Below are positions 42,586-51,672 of a stretch of DNA of 64,000 nt, piece after piece. Each line of letters opens with the position of its first letter. Position 1 is the stretch's first letter. The notes under the pieces are model-generated. The model did not search any database, was not told where the DNA came from, and saw only the letters and a program-made list of their open reading frames with translations. This DNA comes from Micromonospora carbonacea (GTDB taxonomy: Bacteria; Actinomycetota; Actinomycetes; Mycobacteriales; Micromonosporaceae), in contig NZ_JACHMZ010000001.1 in assembly GCF_014205165.1 (NCBI RefSeq), positions 6,988,501 through 7,052,500 on the forward strand. Direction: 5' to 3'. The translations under genes and the position numbers were made by a program.

Positions 42586-44064
42586 TCAGTCGACCGGCCA
42601 GGTGTGCACCGGTTCGTTCTTCCGCTGCAACTCCGCGTAGCGCTGCACCATGTGGTGCAGGGCCGTGTCGCGGTCCATGCCCCGGTGGCGTTCGGCCGCC
42701 CAGACCGTCTCGGTCTGCCAGACCGCGCCGTTGCGGCCGGTGCGGCAGCGCTGCTCGATGATGCCGAGCAGGCGGTCGCGCTCGGCGGGCGCGACGCCGA
42801 AGCGGTCCAGCCCGGTGGCCGCCGTCGGCAGCAGGGTGTCGAGCACCAGCTTGGTCACCGGCACGTCCCCGAGGCGCGGCCAGTGCAGGACCGCGTCCAT
42901 CCCGCGCCGGGCGGCGGCGTGGAAGTTCTCCTCGGCCGAGCTGAAGGTGAGCTGGCTCCAGATCGGCCGGTCCGCCTCGGCCAGGCCCCGGGCCAGGCCG
43001 AAGTAGAAGGCGGCGTTCGCGAGCATGTCGACCACGGTCGGGCCGGCGGGCAGCACCCGGTTCTCCACGCGCAGGTGCGGCCGACCGTCCATGATGTCGT
43101 AGACGGGCCGGTTCCAGCGGTAGACCGTGCCGTTGTGCAACCGGAGCTCCGCCAGCTCGGGCACGCCACCGGCGTGCAGGACCTCGACCGGGTCCTCGTC
43201 CCCGCAGATCGGCAGCAGCGGCGGGAAGTAGCGGACGTTCTCCTCGAACAGGTCGAAGATCGAGGTGATCCAGCGCTCGCCGAACCAGACCCGGGGGCGT
43301 ACGCCCTGGGCCTTCAGCTCGTCGGGGCGGGTGTCGGTGGCCTGCTGGAACAGGGCGATCCGGGTCTCGGCCCAGAGCTGCCGGCCGTACAGGTAGGGGG
43401 AGTTCGCCCCGACGGCGACCTGCACCCCCGCGATGGCCTGGGAGGCGTTCCAGTAGTCGGCGAAGCTGTCCGGGGCGACCTGGAGATGGAACTGGAGGCT
43501 CGTGCAGGCGGCCTCCGGCGCGATGGAGTCGGTGTGCGTCTGGAGCCGCTCGACGCCCCGGATGTCCAGCTCGATGGCCTCGCCCCGCGCGCCGACGATC
43601 TGGTCGTTGAGCACCCGGTACCGGGCGGCGGTCGAGAGGTTGTCGGCCACCAGGTGCCGCTCGGTCAGCGTGGGCAGGATGCCGACGAGGACGATCCGCG
43701 CGTCGGACGGGGCCGCCCGCGCGTCGGCCCGGTCCAGGCTGCTGCGCAGGTCGCGCTCGTAGTCGGCGAAGCCGGTGCCCCCGATGAGCCGGGGCTCGGC
43801 GTTCAGCTCCAGGTTGAACCGCCCCAGCTCGGTCTGGAAGAGCGGGTCGGCGATGTCCGCGAGGATCTCGTCGTTGCGCATCGCCGGCTCGGCGGCCGGG
43901 TCCACCAGGTTGAGCTCGATCTCCAGCCCGGTCATCGGCCGGTCGGCGTCGAAGCCGAAGTCGTCCAGCATCAACGCGAAGACGTCCAGGCACCTCCGGA
44001 CCTTCTGCCGGTAGTGGAGCCTGTCCTCTCGGGAGAAGGCGCCCTGCTCGACGTCCCTGCCCAT
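42586..44064 (-). CDS. Glutamate-cysteine ligase family protein (GCS2-type)
   Basis: The 492 aa protein matches the GCS2/plant-type glutamate-cysteine ligase fold. Its signatures are MTGLEIELNLVDP near residue 45, GRFNLELNAEPR, RVLNDQIVGARGEAIELDIRG, SLQFHLQVAPDSFADYWNASQAIAGVQVAVGANSPYLYG and RPHLRVENRVLPAGP. Actinomycetes make mycothiol rather than glutathione, so the product may serve another pathway (for example ergothioneine-type EgtA). I cannot decide. ATG 44064 has GGGAGG five bases upstream; the frame is open to 44112. Confidence 0.82.
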   Translation of the reverse strand: MGRDVEQGAFSREDRLHYRQKVRRCLDVFALMLDDFGFDADRPMTGLEIELNLVDPAAEPAMRNDEILADIADPLFQTELGRFNLELNAEPRLIGGTGFADYERDLRSSLDRADARAAPSDARIVLVGILPTLTERHLVADNLSTAARYRVLNDQIVGARGEAIELDIRGVERLQTHTDSIAPEAACTSLQFHLQVAPDSFADYWNASQAIAGVQVAVGANSPYLYGRQLWAETRIALFQQATDTRPDELKAQGVRPRVWFGERWITSIFDLFEENVRYFPPLLPICGDEDPVEVLHAGGVPELAELRLHNGTVYRWNRPVYDIMDGRPHLRVENRVLPAGPTVVDMLANAAFYFGLARGLAEADRPIWSQLTFSSAEENFHAAARRGMDAVLHWPRLGDVPVTKLVLDTLLPTAATGLDRFGVAPAERDRLLGIIEQRCRTGRNGAVWQTETVWAAERHRGMDRDTALHHMVQRYAELQRKNEPVHTWPVD

Positions 44065-44318
44065 GTGTCCTCCCGGCGCGAGGCGCGGCGGGGCATGCCG
44101 CCCGCAGCGCACATTATGAACCTTCTACGGTAAAAGCACCCCCCGCGCCGGGCCAGAGGCCGACGCCGGACGGTCACCCCGGTGGCGACCGCGACCGGCC
44201 CGGAACGCGCTCCCGACCGCCTCTCTACCCAGGTGGCGGCACGCGCCACCGCCCCCGCCGAGGGGCCCACCGTGACAATTCGCACGCTCCCATTGGGAGG
44301 ACCGCGGCAGGACGACTG

Positions 44319-44351
44319 CGGGCCCGCGTCGACTGGTGCGACGCGGGCCCG
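44319..44351 (-). terminator. Hairpin terminator of the yceI-like gene
   Basis: A perfect 13 bp stem CGGGCCCGCGTCG/CGACGCGGGCCCG with a 7-base loop lies 20 bases after the stop at 44372. It separates this gene from the ligase gene that starts at 44064. The rest of 44065-44318 shows no gene. Confidence 0.75.
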
Positions 44352-44371
44352 GGTCTCGGGGAGCGGGGCGG

Positions 44372-44953
44372 TCAGCCCTGGCGGACGCCCTCGCCCTCGA
44401 TCTCGATCTTGATCTTCTTGCCGACCAGCACGCCGCCCGTCTCCAGAGCGACGTTCCAGGTCAGGCCGAAGTCCTCGCGGTCGATCTCGGTGCTGGCGGA
44501 GAAGCCGAAGATGTCCTGGCCGAACGGGCTGCGGCCGACGCCCTCGAACTCGACCTCCAGCTCCACCGCGCGCGTCACGCCCTTGATGGTCAGCTCACCG
44601 GTGAGGACGAACTCGTTGCCGTCGCGGGACTTGACGCCCGTGCTGCGGTACTCCAGGGTCGGGAAGGCCTCGACGTCCAGGAACTCGGGGCTGCGCAGGT
44701 GGGCGTCCCGGTCGGCCTGGGCGGTGCTGATGCTGGCGGCCTGGATGGTCGCGGAGACCGACGACTGCATCGGGTCCTCGGCGATCGTGATGGTGGCGCT
44801 CGCGTCGGCGAACTCGCCGCGAACCTTGCTGACCATCATGTGCCGGGCGACGAAGCCGACCCGCTTGTGGGCGACGTCCAGCAGGTAGGTGCCGGCCGCC
44901 GGGATCGTGAGGCCCTCCCACTCGCGGGTAACCGATCCGTTGCTGCTGGTCAT
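44372..44953 (-). CDS. YceI-family lipocalin-like protein
   Basis: The 193 aa protein has the YceI lipocalin-like beta-barrel, which binds isoprenoid or other apolar chains. Signatures are GTYLLDVAHKRVGFVARHMMVSKVRGEF, SPEFLDVEAFPTLEYRST, GELTIKGVTRAVELEVEF and FGLTWNVALETGG near the end. There is no signal peptide, so it is probably cytoplasmic as in many actinomycete members. GGAGG precedes ATG 44953. It is divergent from a MarR regulator with overlapping promoters. Confidence 0.9.
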   Translation of the reverse strand: MTSSNGSVTREWEGLTIPAAGTYLLDVAHKRVGFVARHMMVSKVRGEFADASATITIAEDPMQSSVSATIQAASISTAQADRDAHLRSPEFLDVEAFPTLEYRSTGVKSRDGNEFVLTGELTIKGVTRAVELEVEFEGVGRSPFGQDIFGFSASTEIDREDFGLTWNVALETGGVLVGKKIKIEIEGEGVRQG

Positions 44954-45007
44954 GGTGCTGTCCTCCAGGAGAAGAGTTCGTTAAGTGCCCCAACGACTGA
45001 CAGAGCA

Positions 45008-45051
45008 ACTATAGACAGAGCAATATTCCGTGTGTCAAGTATTGCTATGAT
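45008..45051. promoter_or_regulatory. Overlapping divergent promoters with a MarR-type operator
   Basis: On the minus strand TTGACA (45033-45038) and TATAGT (45008-45013, 19-base spacer) drive the yceI-like gene. On the plus strand the -10 box TATGAT (45046-45051) drives marR from a probable leaderless start six bases later. The inverted repeat AGCAATA / TATTGCT (45019-45025 and 45040-45046, 14-base centre) overlaps both promoters and is a likely binding site of the MarR protein. Confidence 0.65.
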
Positions 45052-45057
45052 GAACTC

Positions 45058-45558
45058 GTGGACCAGAACGTGTTCGACGACCCCCGGATCACCGCCGTCG
45101 GTCTCCTCGTCGAGGCGCACGCCGGGCTGTCGGCCCGGTTCGCCGCCCAGTTCGAGGAGCACGGGCTCTCTCCGGTCGAGTTCGAGGTGCTCACCCGTCT
45201 CGCCCGCTCGCCCGGCAACCAGCTGCGCATGACCGACCTCGCTGCGCAGACCTCGCTCTCCACCAGCGGCGTGACCCGGGTGGTCGACCGGATGGAACGC
45301 GACGGCCTGCTCTGCCGCCGGGCCTGCCCGTCGGACCGGCGCAGCTCGTACGCGGTGGTCACCGCCGCCGGGTTGCAGCGCCTGGACCAGACCCTCCCCG
45401 GGCACCTGAAGATCATCGAGGAGTGGTTCACGGGCCAACTGGAGCCGGAGGAGCTGCGCGCCCTCCTCCACGGCCTCCGGCGCGTACGCGACGCGGTGCA
45501 TCCGGGCGCGACCGCCGGCAGCACCGATCCGGTCCCGCCGGAGGCCGCCCCCTCCTGA
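45058..45558 (+). CDS. MarR-family transcriptional regulator
   Basis: The 166 aa protein has the winged-helix MarR core (~35-115: LSPVEFEVLTRLARSPGNQLRMTDLAAQTSLSTSGVTRVVDRMERDGLLCRRACPSDRRSSYAVVTAAG) with flanking helices for dimerisation. It probably controls itself and the divergent yceI-like gene; the ligand is unknown. The start is GTG 45058, directly after a -10 box, consistent with leaderless translation. Confidence 0.88.
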   Translation: MDQNVFDDPRITAVGLLVEAHAGLSARFAAQFEEHGLSPVEFEVLTRLARSPGNQLRMTDLAAQTSLSTSGVTRVVDRMERDGLLCRRACPSDRRSSYAVVTAAGLQRLDQTLPGHLKIIEEWFTGQLEPEELRALLHGLRRVRDAVHPGATAGSTDPVPPEAAPS

Positions 45559-45570
45559 CGCCCCGGCGGG

Positions 45571-45595
45571 CGGGCCCAGCACGTCCACGGGCCCG
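45571..45595 (+). terminator. Hairpin terminator after marR
   Basis: The stem CGGGCCC/GGGCCCG with an 11-base loop lies 13 bases after the marR stop. The remaining gap to 45793 holds nothing I recognise. Confidence 0.55.
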
Positions 45596-45793
45596 GTCGC
45601 ACCGGGTGGGAGGGGCACCGGCAGAAAGACCGGCAGAACCGCCCCACCAGCGGCAACAAACGGCATTAAGCGGACAAACCTCCCCGCCGGGAGTGGCTAC
45701 TGTTCTCTCAGCGGGGGCGCACCGGGGGGTGCCGGCGCGGGCGATGAGCGAGGGGTAAAACCAGGGGGCTTCTTCGCTCGCGCCGCCCCCGCG

Positions 45794-48445
45794 TCAACAT
45801 CTCCGGGCGGGCCCGGTCGGCTCCGGCCGACCGGGCCGCCGCAGTGGAGCCAGCACCTCGGCCTCCCGGGGCAGCAGGCTGATCCCGCTCCGCCGACAGG
45901 CGGCGTCGAGACGGTCGAGCACGGCCGCGTCCCGGGTGCTCGCCGCCAGCCCGACGAGCGCCTCCACCAGGTCCCGCCGGTCCTGGCCGGCGACGGTGCC
46001 CTCCGCCGCGGCGGCGAACCACTCGGCCGCCAGCTCACGATCGGCCCGGTGCAGGGCGATGTTCGCCTCGATGAGCGCACAGATCCCGTCCTCGAACCGG
46101 GACTCGCCCGGCCGGCCGCCCAGCAGCTCGGTGCCGAGCGCCGCGTCACCCGCCGCGCAGGTGCGCAGCCCCGCCAGCACCTCGGCCGCCTCGTCGGGCC
46201 GCCCGTCCTGGGCCAGCGCCAGGCCGATCGTGCCGAGGGCCCGCCGCCGGTGCCCCGGGTCGCCGACCTCCACCAGCCCGGCGGCCACCCGGCGGCCCTG
46301 CTCCACGGCGTCGGCGTACCGGCCCTCCAGGCGGGTGACCTCGGCCAGGTCCGCCCGTGCCAGCAGGCGCAACCGCCGCTCGCCGGACTGGGCGGCCAAC
46401 CGGTCCATGGCCGCCAGGCGACGCCGCGCCCCGGCCAGGTCGCCCACCCGGATGTCGTGCCAGGCGAGGCTGTGCTGCGCCACGGCCATGTCGCGCAGCC
46501 GCCCGTGCCGGGTGGCCAGGGCGAGGACGGCGGCGGCCTGGTCGCGCGCCTCGTCGTGGCCCCCGGTCGCGCCCAGCAGGGCGCAGAGCACCGCCCGCGC
46601 CTCCAGCTCCCCGGCCACGTCGCCGGCCCGGTGCAGGATGGCCCAGGCGTCGCGTGCCGCCGCCAGCTCCTGCTCCGCAGCCCCGTGCTCGACGGCGAGC
46701 CGGGCCGCGCCCAGCACCGCCCGGGCGCGCAACCCCGGATCGGCGGCGGCGGTACGCGGGTCGGCCAGCAGCCGCCGCAGCCACTGCCGCCCGACGACGT
46801 CCCGGCCCCGGAACCGCCACCAGCGGGCCAGCCCGACGGCCAGCCGGAGCGCCGTCGTCGGGTCGTCGACGGCGGCGTGGGCCAGCGCGGCGGTGATGTC
46901 GCCGGTCGCCTCGTCGAGGCGGCGCACGGCCGAGGTCAGCAGCGGGCCGGCCAGGTCGGGAGCGGTCCGGGCCACCAGCCGCGCGAAGACCTCGGCGTGC
47001 CGCCGCCGGACGTCGTGCCGTTCCCCGGCGCCGATCTTCCGCTCGGTGGCGAACTCCCGGACCGCGTCGAGCAGCCGGAACCGGAACGGGCCGGTCCCCC
47101 GCACGCTCAGCAGGCCGAGCTGGAGAAACCGGTCCAGCAACGGCACCGGATCGATCGAGACCGTGCCCTCCGGGTCGGCGTCGTCGGCCAGCATCTCCTC
47201 GGCCAGCTCCACCGACCAACGGTTGCGGAACACGGAGAGCCGACGCAGGGCGGCCCGCTCGTCCGGGGCGAGGAGGCGGTAGCTGGCCGCCACCGCGTCC
47301 CGCAGGGTGACCGTCGCCCCGCCTCCCGGCGTCCACCCGGGGTCGGGCCGCTGGGCCGGCGAGGTGGCGAGGTCGAGGACGCGGTCGCCGTACCGGTCGA
47401 GCAGCTCGTTGAGGTCGAGGATGCGCCCCCGGGCGGCCATCAGCTCGATGGCGAGGGGCAGCCCACCCAGCCGGCGGGCCAGCGCGGCGAGTGCCGGCAG
47501 CTCGTCCGGGTCCGGCGGCTCCCGCCGCACCCGGGCCAGTCGCGCCGTGAACAGCGCCACCGCCGGGTAGCCGGCCAGCACGTCCGGCCCGGCCGGGTCG
47601 AGCTCGGGCGGCGGCACGTCCAGTGGCGGCACGGGCCAGACCCGCTCGCCAGGCACGCCGACCGGGTGCCGCCCGGTGACCAGCACCCGCAGCGTGGGCA
47701 CCGCCCCCGCGAGCCGGTGCAGCGCCCCGGCCACCGGGTCGGGCGCCCGCTCCACCGCGTCGATCAGCAGCAGCGCCGGGCGGGCCGCCAGTTGCACCGC
47801 GAGGTCGGAGGCGCGGGCCGCGCCGAAGGCCGCCGCCGCTGCGGAGAGCACGTCGGCCGGGTCCGAGCCCTCCCCGACGAGCACCCCGGCGACCTCGCGG
47901 GGAGCCCGCCCGGCGACGGCGTGGGCGACCGCCAGGGCCAGCGCCGTCTTGCCCACGCCGGCCAGCCCGACGAGGCTGACCACCGGCGGGCCGTGGTCGG
48001 TGGTGAGCAGCTCGACGAGCTCGGCGACGTCCCGCTCCCGGCCGATCAGCGCGACGGGGGGCGGGAGCGCGATCGGCGTACCCCCGGGGTGGGCGGCCGA
48101 CGACGGCCCGACGCCGACCGGGTGGGGGACCGACGGCGGCGGGGCGGCGGGTGGCTCGTCGGCCGCGCGGGCGGGGTCGGCCGGCGTCGTCCCCCGGGCG
48201 GCGGCGACGAACGCCGCCCGGGCGGGCCCGGCGAGGCCGAGTGCGCCGGCCAGCAGGTCGACGGTGGTCCGCTGCGGCCGCGCGGACCGGCCCCGCTCCA
48301 GGTCGCGGACCGTCCGCACCCCGACCCCCGCGCGGGCGGCCAGGTCGGACTGGGTGAGGCCGGCGGCGTGCCGGTGCGCGCGCAGCAAGGCGGACAGTCC
48401 GGTACGACCGTCCGCGCCCGGCGGACGGCCATGATCGGGAGCCAT
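45794..48445 (-). CDS. XRE/NB-ARC-type regulator with TPR-like C-terminus
   Basis: The 883 aa protein has an N-terminal XRE helix-turn-helix (~10-65: SALLRAHRHAAGLTQSDLAARAGVGVRTVRDLERG), a linker, an NB-ARC/STAND ATPase (Walker A GLAGVGKTALAL near ~165, Walker B RPALLLIDAVE) and a long helical-repeat C-terminus. This is the SARP/LuxR-like STAND layout of actinomycete signal-gated regulators. The partner or inducer is unknown. I use ATG 48445, with TACCCT eight bases upstream; the frame is open to 48517. Confidence 0.85.
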   Translation of the reverse strand: MAPDHGRPPGADGRTGLSALLRAHRHAAGLTQSDLAARAGVGVRTVRDLERGRSARPQRTTVDLLAGALGLAGPARAAFVAAARGTTPADPARAADEPPAAPPPSVPHPVGVGPSSAAHPGGTPIALPPPVALIGRERDVAELVELLTTDHGPPVVSLVGLAGVGKTALALAVAHAVAGRAPREVAGVLVGEGSDPADVLSAAAAAFGAARASDLAVQLAARPALLLIDAVERAPDPVAGALHRLAGAVPTLRVLVTGRHPVGVPGERVWPVPPLDVPPPELDPAGPDVLAGYPAVALFTARLARVRREPPDPDELPALAALARRLGGLPLAIELMAARGRILDLNELLDRYGDRVLDLATSPAQRPDPGWTPGGGATVTLRDAVAASYRLLAPDERAALRRLSVFRNRWSVELAEEMLADDADPEGTVSIDPVPLLDRFLQLGLLSVRGTGPFRFRLLDAVREFATERKIGAGERHDVRRRHAEVFARLVARTAPDLAGPLLTSAVRRLDEATGDITAALAHAAVDDPTTALRLAVGLARWWRFRGRDVVGRQWLRRLLADPRTAAADPGLRARAVLGAARLAVEHGAAEQELAAARDAWAILHRAGDVAGELEARAVLCALLGATGGHDEARDQAAAVLALATRHGRLRDMAVAQHSLAWHDIRVGDLAGARRRLAAMDRLAAQSGERRLRLLARADLAEVTRLEGRYADAVEQGRRVAAGLVEVGDPGHRRRALGTIGLALAQDGRPDEAAEVLAGLRTCAAGDAALGTELLGGRPGESRFEDGICALIEANIALHRADRELAAEWFAAAAEGTVAGQDRRDLVEALVGLAASTRDAAVLDRLDAACRRSGISLLPREAEVLAPLRRPGRPEPTGPARRC

Positions 48446-48453
48446 GGGCAGGA

Positions 48454-48459
48454 AGGGTA
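48454..48459 (-). promoter_or_regulatory. -10 box TACCCT before the NB-ARC regulator
   Basis: TACCCT on the minus strand is eight bases before ATG 48445, with no ribosome binding site between them. Confidence 0.35.
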
Positions 48460-48552
48460 CGGATCGGGTGTGACTGTCGTCAGCCAACCGTCGCCCTGCC
48501 GACGCTGACCGGCACAAATATCCGACAGCGCCCCGCCCGGGAGCTTACCGGC

Positions 48553-48604
48553 GTGAGAAGGGGACCCTTCTCTACCTCAGGCGTTAATAGGGGGCCCTTC
48601 CTTT
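48553..48604 (-). repeat. Dispersed ~51 bp palindromic element, copy C
   Basis: It reads GTGAGAAGGGGACCCTTCTC on the plus strand, then TACCTCAGGCGTTAA and the second GC-rich palindrome. It ends CCTTCCTTT at the stop codon of the acyl-CoA dehydrogenase gene (48604). Its orientation relative to that gene is the same as for copies A and B. Confidence 0.8.
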
Positions 48605-49758
48605 CACAGGCCGAGGTCGCGGGCGATGATCATGCGCTGGACCTCGCTGGTGCCCTCGCCGATCTCCAGGATCTTCGAGTCGCGCCAGAACCGGGCCACC
48701 GGGTATTCGTTCATGAAGCCGTAGCCGCCGTGGATCTGGGTGGCCTCCCGGGCGTTGTCGACGGCGACCGTGCTGGCGTGCAGCTTGGCGATCGCCGCCT
48801 GCCGCTTGAACGGCTCGCCGGCCAGCATCCGGGCGGCCGCGTCGTAGTAGGCCAGGCGGGCGGTGTGCGCCTTCAGCTCCATGTCGGCGATCTTGAACTG
48901 GATGGCCTGGTAGTTGCCGATCGGCTGGCCGAACGCCTGGCGCTCCTTCGCATACTTGATCGACTCGTCCACGCAGCCCTGGGCGAGGCCGACGGCCAGG
49001 GCTGCGATGGCGATGCGGCCCTCGTCGAGGATGCGCAGGAACTGGGCGAAGCCCCGGCCGCGCTCGCCGAGCAGGTTGGCCGCCGGCACCCGGCAGTCGT
49101 CGAACGTCAGCTCGTGGGTGTCCGAGGCGGTCCAGCCGACCTTCGAGTAGCCCGGGGCGACCGTGAAGCCGGGGGTGCCGGACGGGACGATGATCGTGGA
49201 CAGCTCCTTGCTGCCGTCCGGCCGGGTGCCGGTGACGGCGGTGACCGTGACCAGCGCGGTGATGTCGGTGCCCGAGTTGGTGATGAACGCCTTCGAGCCG
49301 TTGATCACCCATTCGTCGGTGGACTCGTCGAGGACGGCCCGGGTCCGGGTGCCGCCCGCGTCCGAGCCGGTGCCGGGCTCGGTGAGGCCGAAGCCGGCGA
49401 GCGCCTCGCCGCTGAGCAGCCTCGGCAGCCACCGCTCCCGCTGCTCGGCCGTGCCGAAGCGGAAGATCGGCATCGCGCCGAGGGAGACCGCCGCCTCCAG
49501 GGTGATCGCCACGCTGGAGTCGACCCGGGCCAGCTCCTCCAGGGCCAGGCAGAGCGCGAAGTAGTCGCCGCCCATGCCGCCGTGCTCCTCGGGGAAGGGC
49601 AGACCGAACAGGCCCATCTTGCCCATCTGCCGGATCACCTCGTACGGGAAGGTGTGCTTCTCGTAGTGCTCGGCGATGACCGGGGCGACCACCTCGCGGG
49701 CGAAGTCCCGCACGCTGGACCGCAGCGCCTCTTGCTCCTCGGTGAGCCGGAAGTCCAT
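48604..49758 (-). CDS. Acyl-CoA dehydrogenase of the leucine cluster (isovaleryl-CoA type)
   Basis: The 384 aa flavoenzyme has the usual length. Signatures are GFGLTEPGTGSDAGGTRTRA near residue 120, FITNSGTDI, KVGWTASDTHELTFDDCRVP, and the C-terminal QIHGGYGFMNEYPVARFWRDSKILEIGEGTSEVQRMIIARDLGL with the catalytic glutamate region. Its neighbours (carboxylase beta and alpha, HMG-CoA lyase) point to isovaleryl-CoA, the leucine intermediate. AGGAGG lies six bases before the ATG. Substrate assignment is from context. Confidence 0.9.
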   Translation of the reverse strand: MDFRLTEEQEALRSSVRDFAREVVAPVIAEHYEKHTFPYEVIRQMGKMGLFGLPFPEEHGGMGGDYFALCLALEELARVDSSVAITLEAAVSLGAMPIFRFGTAEQRERWLPRLLSGEALAGFGLTEPGTGSDAGGTRTRAVLDESTDEWVINGSKAFITNSGTDITALVTVTAVTGTRPDGSKELSTIIVPSGTPGFTVAPGYSKVGWTASDTHELTFDDCRVPAANLLGERGRGFAQFLRILDEGRIAIAALAVGLAQGCVDESIKYAKERQAFGQPIGNYQAIQFKIADMELKAHTARLAYYDAAARMLAGEPFKRQAAIAKLHASTVAVDNAREATQIHGGYGFMNEYPVARFWRDSKILEIGEGTSEVQRMIIARDLGL

Positions 49759-49924
49759 CGGTTCCTCCTGTACGCAGTCCTCCGCCGGGCGCTCGTGACG
49801 CCGACGGGGTGGGGTGGTCCTGGGTCGCGGTGGTGGCCGTCGGTGGTGGCCGTCGCTGTGCTGGTGGGCGCGTCGCGGTGGCGGGCCGGGGTCGCGGTGG
49901 CGGCGCCGGCCGGGGCGCGGCGGG

Positions 49925-51457
49925 TCAGACCGGTGTGACGCCGTGCCGGCGGCGGGAGAAGCTCCGGTCCTTGGTGCGGGCGGCGGCGTAGCGGCGGACC
50001 AGCTCGGCGCGCAGGTCGTGCGGCTCGACGATCGCGTCGACCACCAGCTCGCTGGCCAGGCGGACGACGTCGATGTCGCGCTCGTACTCGGCGCGCCTGG
50101 CGGCGACGAAGGCGGCCCGTTCCGCCTCGTCGGCGATGGCCGCGATCTTGTTGGCGTAGACGGCGTTGACGGCGGCCTCCGCCCCCATCACCGCGATCTT
50201 CGCGGTGGGCAGGGCGATGGTCGCGTCGGGCTCGAAGCCGGGGCCGGCCATCGCGTAGAGGCCCGCGCCGTACGCCTTGCGGACCACCACGCAGATCTTC
50301 GGCACCGTCGCCTCGGAGATCGCCGTGATCATCTTGGCCCCGTGCCGGATGATGCCCTGCTTCTCCACCGCGCTGCCCACCATGAACCCGGGCACGTCGG
50401 ACAGGAACAGCAGCGGGACGTTGAACGCGTCGCAGAGCTGCACGAACCGGGTCGCCTTGTCGGCCGAGTCGACGAAGAGCACCCCGCCCTTGAACATCGA
50501 GTTGTTGCCGACGACGCCCACGACCTCGCCGTCGAGCCGGCCGAAGCCGATCGTCAGCTCCTTGGCCCAGAGTGCCTGGATCTCGAAGAAGCTGCCGTCG
50601 TCGAGCAGGCCCTTGACGTACCGGCGCATGTCGAACGCCTGCCGCTCGCTGGCCGGCACGAGCGCGGCCAGGTCGGCCTTGGCCGGCGCGGGGGTCGCCT
50701 CGGCGGCCGGCGGCGGCTGGGTCCAGTTGGCCGGGAGGTAGGACAGGTAGCGGCGGACCACGTCGAGCGCCTCGGCCTCGGTCTTGCAGAGGAAGTGCCC
50801 GACGCCGGACTCGGCGCAGTGCACCCGCGCCCCGCCCATCGCCTCCAGGGTGGTCTTCTCGCCGGTCACCATCTCGACCATCCGGTCGGAGCCGAGATAC
50901 ATGCTGGCGTTGCCCTCGACCATCGCCACCACGTCGCAGAAGGCCGGGATGTAGGCCCCGCCGGCCGCGCTCGGGCCGAACAGCGCGCAGACCTGGGGGA
51001 TGGAGCCGGAGGCGCGGACCTGGTTCCAGAAGATCTTCCCGGCGCCGCGCCGGCCGGGGAACAGGTCGACCTGGTCGGTGATGCGCGCGCCGGCCGAGTC
51101 GACCAGGTAGACCATCGGCACGCCGGTCGAGTAGGCGCGCTCGATGATCCGGATGATCTTTTCGACGGTACGCGCGCCCCAGCTGCCCGCCTTGACCGTG
51201 GAGTCGTTGGCCATCAGGCAGACCGGCCGGCCGTCGATGGCGGCGGTGCCGGTGACGACGCCGTCGGCGGGCAGGCCGTCGGCCAGGGCGTTCGCGTAGA
51301 GGCCGTCCTCGACGAACGAGCCCTCGTCGACCAGGAGCGCCACCCGCTCGCGGGCGAAGAGCTTGCCCTTGGCCGAGTTGGCCGCGTGGTATTTGTCCGC
51401 ACCGCCGGCCCTCGCGCGCTTGCGTAGCTGCTCCAGTGCCTCACCGTCGAGCGTCAC
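49925..51457 (-). CDS. Carboxyltransferase (methylcrotonyl-CoA carboxylase beta type)
   Basis: The 510 aa carboxyltransferase transfers CO2 from biotin to an acyl-CoA. Visible are GSFVEDGLYANALADGLPADG, VCLMANDSTVKAGSWG, VYLVDSAGARITDQ, FGPSAAGGAYIPAFCDVV and SMYLGSDRMVEMVTGEKTTLEAMGG, as in leucine-pathway beta subunits. I chose GTG 51457 with GGGGAG five bases upstream; the frame is open to 51511. It precedes the acyl-CoA dehydrogenase gene (166-base gap) and follows an operator-like palindrome. The acyl substrate is inferred from the cluster. Confidence 0.88.
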   Translation of the reverse strand: MTLDGEALEQLRKRARAGGADKYHAANSAKGKLFARERVALLVDEGSFVEDGLYANALADGLPADGVVTGTAAIDGRPVCLMANDSTVKAGSWGARTVEKIIRIIERAYSTGVPMVYLVDSAGARITDQVDLFPGRRGAGKIFWNQVRASGSIPQVCALFGPSAAGGAYIPAFCDVVAMVEGNASMYLGSDRMVEMVTGEKTTLEAMGGARVHCAESGVGHFLCKTEAEALDVVRRYLSYLPANWTQPPPAAEATPAPAKADLAALVPASERQAFDMRRYVKGLLDDGSFFEIQALWAKELTIGFGRLDGEVVGVVGNNSMFKGGVLFVDSADKATRFVQLCDAFNVPLLFLSDVPGFMVGSAVEKQGIIRHGAKMITAISEATVPKICVVVRKAYGAGLYAMAGPGFEPDATIALPTAKIAVMGAEAAVNAVYANKIAAIADEAERAAFVAARRAEYERDIDVVRLASELVVDAIVEPHDLRAELVRRYAAARTKDRSFSRRRHGVTPV

Positions 51458-51515
51458 GCCGACTCCCCATCGCCGCCACCGCGCCGGCCGCCGCACGGGC
51501 ACGCCGGCCACCCTG

Positions 51516-51525
51516 AACGATCGTT
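51516..51525. promoter_or_regulatory. Palindrome AACGATCGTT near the carboxyltransferase promoter
   Basis: This perfect 10 bp palindrome, with TAACCT just before it on the minus strand as possible -10 box, sits about 60 bases upstream of GTG 51457. It is a candidate operator for the leucine cluster, possibly for the TetR protein encoded at 57086. That link is inference. Confidence 0.4.
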
Positions 51526-51611
51526 AGGTTATCTCATCCGCCGCCCGATCGGCGACCCCGGGGCGGACCGGACGCCGGCGCGCCACGAATCGACCGATCG
51601 TGATCCAAATA

Positions 51612-51641
51612 TTGAAATGCGTAGATGATTATCGTTAGGCT
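51612..51641 (+). promoter_or_regulatory. Promoter of the snapalysin gene
   Basis: TTGAAA (51612-51617), an 18-base spacer and TAGGCT (51636-51641) lie about 30 bases before ATG 51673. Confidence 0.5.
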
Positions 51642-51672
51642 CCCGTCACCCCCTCCCGGATTGGAGTCAGCG

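Noticed and set aside
44921..44936. A partial match to the TTACTnnnnGGTAA operator (CACTCGCGGGTAAC)
   Set aside because: It lies inside the YceI coding sequence, lacks the first two bases, and the promoter has its own MarR-type repeat.
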